DNA from: Acetobacteraceae bacterium
GTDB lineage: Bacteria > Pseudomonadota > Alphaproteobacteria > Acetobacterales > Acetobacteraceae
Reading direction: 5' to 3'
Assembly: GCA_030039695.1 (NCBI GenBank)
Contig: JASHVB010000338.1
Coordinates: forward strand, 1-6,317
DNA length: 6,317 nt
Below are positions 5,019 through 6,317 of this stretch, piece after piece (the first letter of the stretch is position 1; every line of letters starts with the position of its first letter). The position numbers and the translations under genes are program-made. The notes beneath the pieces were generated by a model. That model was not told the origin of the DNA and searched no databases. It saw nothing but the letters and a program-made list of their open reading frames with translations.

Positions 5019-6317
5019 CTACGCCGCCAATGAAATCGCCACGTCCTGATCACTCGCCAACTCCGGCAGCAGCGGCAGCAGTGTTCCGAGATCTCTTTCC
5101 GCGACGCACACCAGATAATGTGGCGCCACCGGGGTCTCATCAGGTGCCTCCGGCAGCGGCAGCCCGTCCGGCCCGAGCGGCAATGCGGTCAGCCCTATAT
5201 CGCCATAGATCTTCAGCAGTTCCGGTCCGGCACGCCAGAAGGCGGGATCGAGCCCCTCCTGCTGCGCCAGATCTCGTAGCCGCCAAATCGCCGAAACGCG
5301 GTCGTTCTCGGCGCCGCTCGGATCGCCCAGTCCCAGGAGTACGCGGCCACAACGGCGGAATGGAACCCCGGCGCGTTCCGACTCCCCCAGCACCAGGCCA
5401 TCCGCTCGCCGTGGCGGAATCACCCCAAGTGCTGCCAAGCGGCCTCGCCCCGCAGCATCCCATGGAAGCCAGCGCACGTGTCCGGGACGCAGTAGGCGCC
5501 AGATCGCGATCAGCCCGAAGATCACGGCCATTGCGACAGCAACGCGCAGCGAGTTGGGAACCGTTCGGGAGACCACCACGGCCCACCACGCATTGTTGGC
5601 AAGTCCACCGGTGTAGGGACGCGTTGCGGCCAGCGCCAACAGGCATATGGCCAGCACGAACAACGACAGTGCATCGGCCGGGTCGAGTGGACCGGAGAGC
5701 AGGCGTGCATGGCGGTAAAAGCAGGAGCGGAAGGGCACCACCAGCAATGCCGTCAACATCAACACGGCGGCAACCCAGAGCCGGTCGGTCTGCGCAGCCG
5801 CGAATGCGGCGCCGATCACCAAAAACAGCAGTGTCAGGCGCCACGCGAGGTTTACACGCTGCGACAGGCCGATCGCCATCATCACCAGTCCGGCTCCGAT
5901 TAGCGACGGCACAAACTGCCCCGCCTGGTTGGCCAGATCGGCGACGTCGGGATCGAGCCACGCATAGTCCGCCTGTGGCGCCAGCACACCGAGGCACAAC
6001 AGCAGCACGCCACACAGCGCGACGGAGCCAGTGGCGCTGGCCACGGCGAAATCGGGCTCACTCCAGCGACCAATCGCCTGCACTGTCGGCGAGCGCGCGG
6101 CACGCCGCCAGAGCGAGTCGCCGCGCAGCACGAGCTCGTTGGCCGAGAAAAGCGTTCCGGCGAGGAACAGCGGGATGACGTAGTAGTACAGGCGGAATAC
6201 GATGATCGCGCCGACGATGCGTGGTGCGTCGATATAAGGTTTGAGGCCGAGGAGGATCGCGGTGTCAAAGACGCCGATGCCGCCCGGCAGGTTGGTTGCG
6301 AGTCCGGCGGTGTAGGC
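5019..6317 (-). CDS. mprF: MprF-like protein (lysylphosphatidylglycerol flippase/synthase family), 5' end beyond the window, short C-terminus
   Basis: The frame is open from the right edge to the TAG at 5019-5021, giving 432 residues; the true start is outside the window. A GTG at 6131 lies inside the domain and is not the start. Residues 8-18 carry TNLPGGIGVFD, the conserved PGG-G-FE/D motif of the flippase (UPF0104) domain. Hydrophobic segments follow at about 37-59, 92-113, 133-152, 158-176, 179-196, 214-232 and 256-274. From about 300 the cytoplasmic DUF2156 (GNAT-like synthase) domain begins: VLGESERAG, then LLGLGDPSGAE and IWRLRDLAQQEG, ending near KIYGDIGLTALPLG. MprF makes and flips aminoacylated phosphatidylglycerol, lowering surface charge in the inner membrane. 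Here the usual last 150 or so residues of the synthase, with its catalytic part, are replaced by about 50 residues ending PELASDQDVAISLAA. It may be a flippase-only or lineage-specific short form, or a truncated gene. Family confidence is high; aminoacyl transfer activity is doubtful. Confidence 0.85.
   Translation of the reverse strand, partial: AYTAGLATNLPGGIGVFDTAILLGLKPYIDAPRIVGAIIVFRLYYYVIPLFLAGTLFSANELVLRGDSLWRRAARSPTVQAIGRWSEPDFAVASATGSVALCGVLLLCLGVLAPQADYAWLDPDVADLANQAGQFVPSLIGAGLVMMAIGLSQRVNLAWRLTLLFLVIGAAFAAAQTDRLWVAAVLMLTALLVVPFRSCFYRHARLLSGPLDPADALSLFVLAICLLALAATRPYTGGLANNAWWAVVVSRTVPNSLRVAVAMAVIFGLIAIWRLLRPGHVRWLPWDAAGRGRLAALGVIPPRRADGLVLGESERAGVPFRRCGRVLLGLGDPSGAENDRVSAIWRLRDLAQQEGLDPAFWRAGPELLKIYGDIGLTALPLGPDGLPLPEAPDETPVAPHYLVCVAERDLGTLLPLLPELASDQDVAISLAA

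Noticed and set aside
4693..5019. 108-codon minus-strand frame whose GTG overlaps the MprF-like stop by one base
   Set aside because: The overlap looks operon-like, but the first half is His/Arg/Ser-rich and unlike a real protein, with no recognised domain.
5030..6178. 382-codon plus-strand frame opposite the MprF-like gene
   Set aside because: It is very rich in Arg, Pro, Ser and Ala, with no motif. The opposite strand has clear membrane helices and MprF motifs.

Overview
The window is GC-rich with long open frames in several registers, as in many Alphaproteobacteria. I favour the Acetobacteraceae/Rhodospirillales. The reasons are a start that looks like a hopanoid-type RND/MMPL exporter, a glutaminyl-tRNA synthetase, a stand-alone MetE-type catalytic barrel, an MprF-like membrane protein and a DATASR-type VWA protein. 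No rRNA, tRNA, CRISPR array or recognisable transposase is visible, and the taxonomic call is an inference.

Left part (1-3166). A minus-strand gene enters from the left edge; only its first 20 codons are present, and they resemble the amino end of HpnN/MMPL transporters. It is divergent from a plus-strand gene for a short MetE-like methyltransferase with all four zinc ligands. A 134-bp gap with a two-hairpin palindromic element and an AT-only run leads to glnS, a full-length glutaminyl-tRNA synthetase.

Middle (3167-3652). There is no intact gene. The gap holds a perfect 13-bp inverted repeat with a 12-nt loop and coding-like frames that I read tentatively as gene decay. glnS and the next gene converge on this gap.

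Right part (3653-6317). Two minus-strand genes lie here. The upstream one, running off the right edge, is an MprF-like protein with the end of the flippase domain, about seven membrane segments and only the first part of the cytoplasmic aminoacyl-phosphatidylglycerol synthase domain. Its reading frame stays open to the window edge, so the GTG at 6131 is not its true start. Downstream, after 616 bp with no convincing intact gene, comes a soluble VWA protein with a MIDAS-like site. Six bases before the VWA start ends a 50-codon, protein-like open stretch with no usable start near its beginning, probably the tail of a lost or frameshifted partner gene.

The genes do not form one pathway. The window looks like ordinary chromosome in which two intergenic gaps have lost coding content. 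I do not see an unmistakably new system. The points most worth checking are the short MprF architecture, the orphan tail before the VWA gene, and the methyl donor of the MetE-like enzyme.
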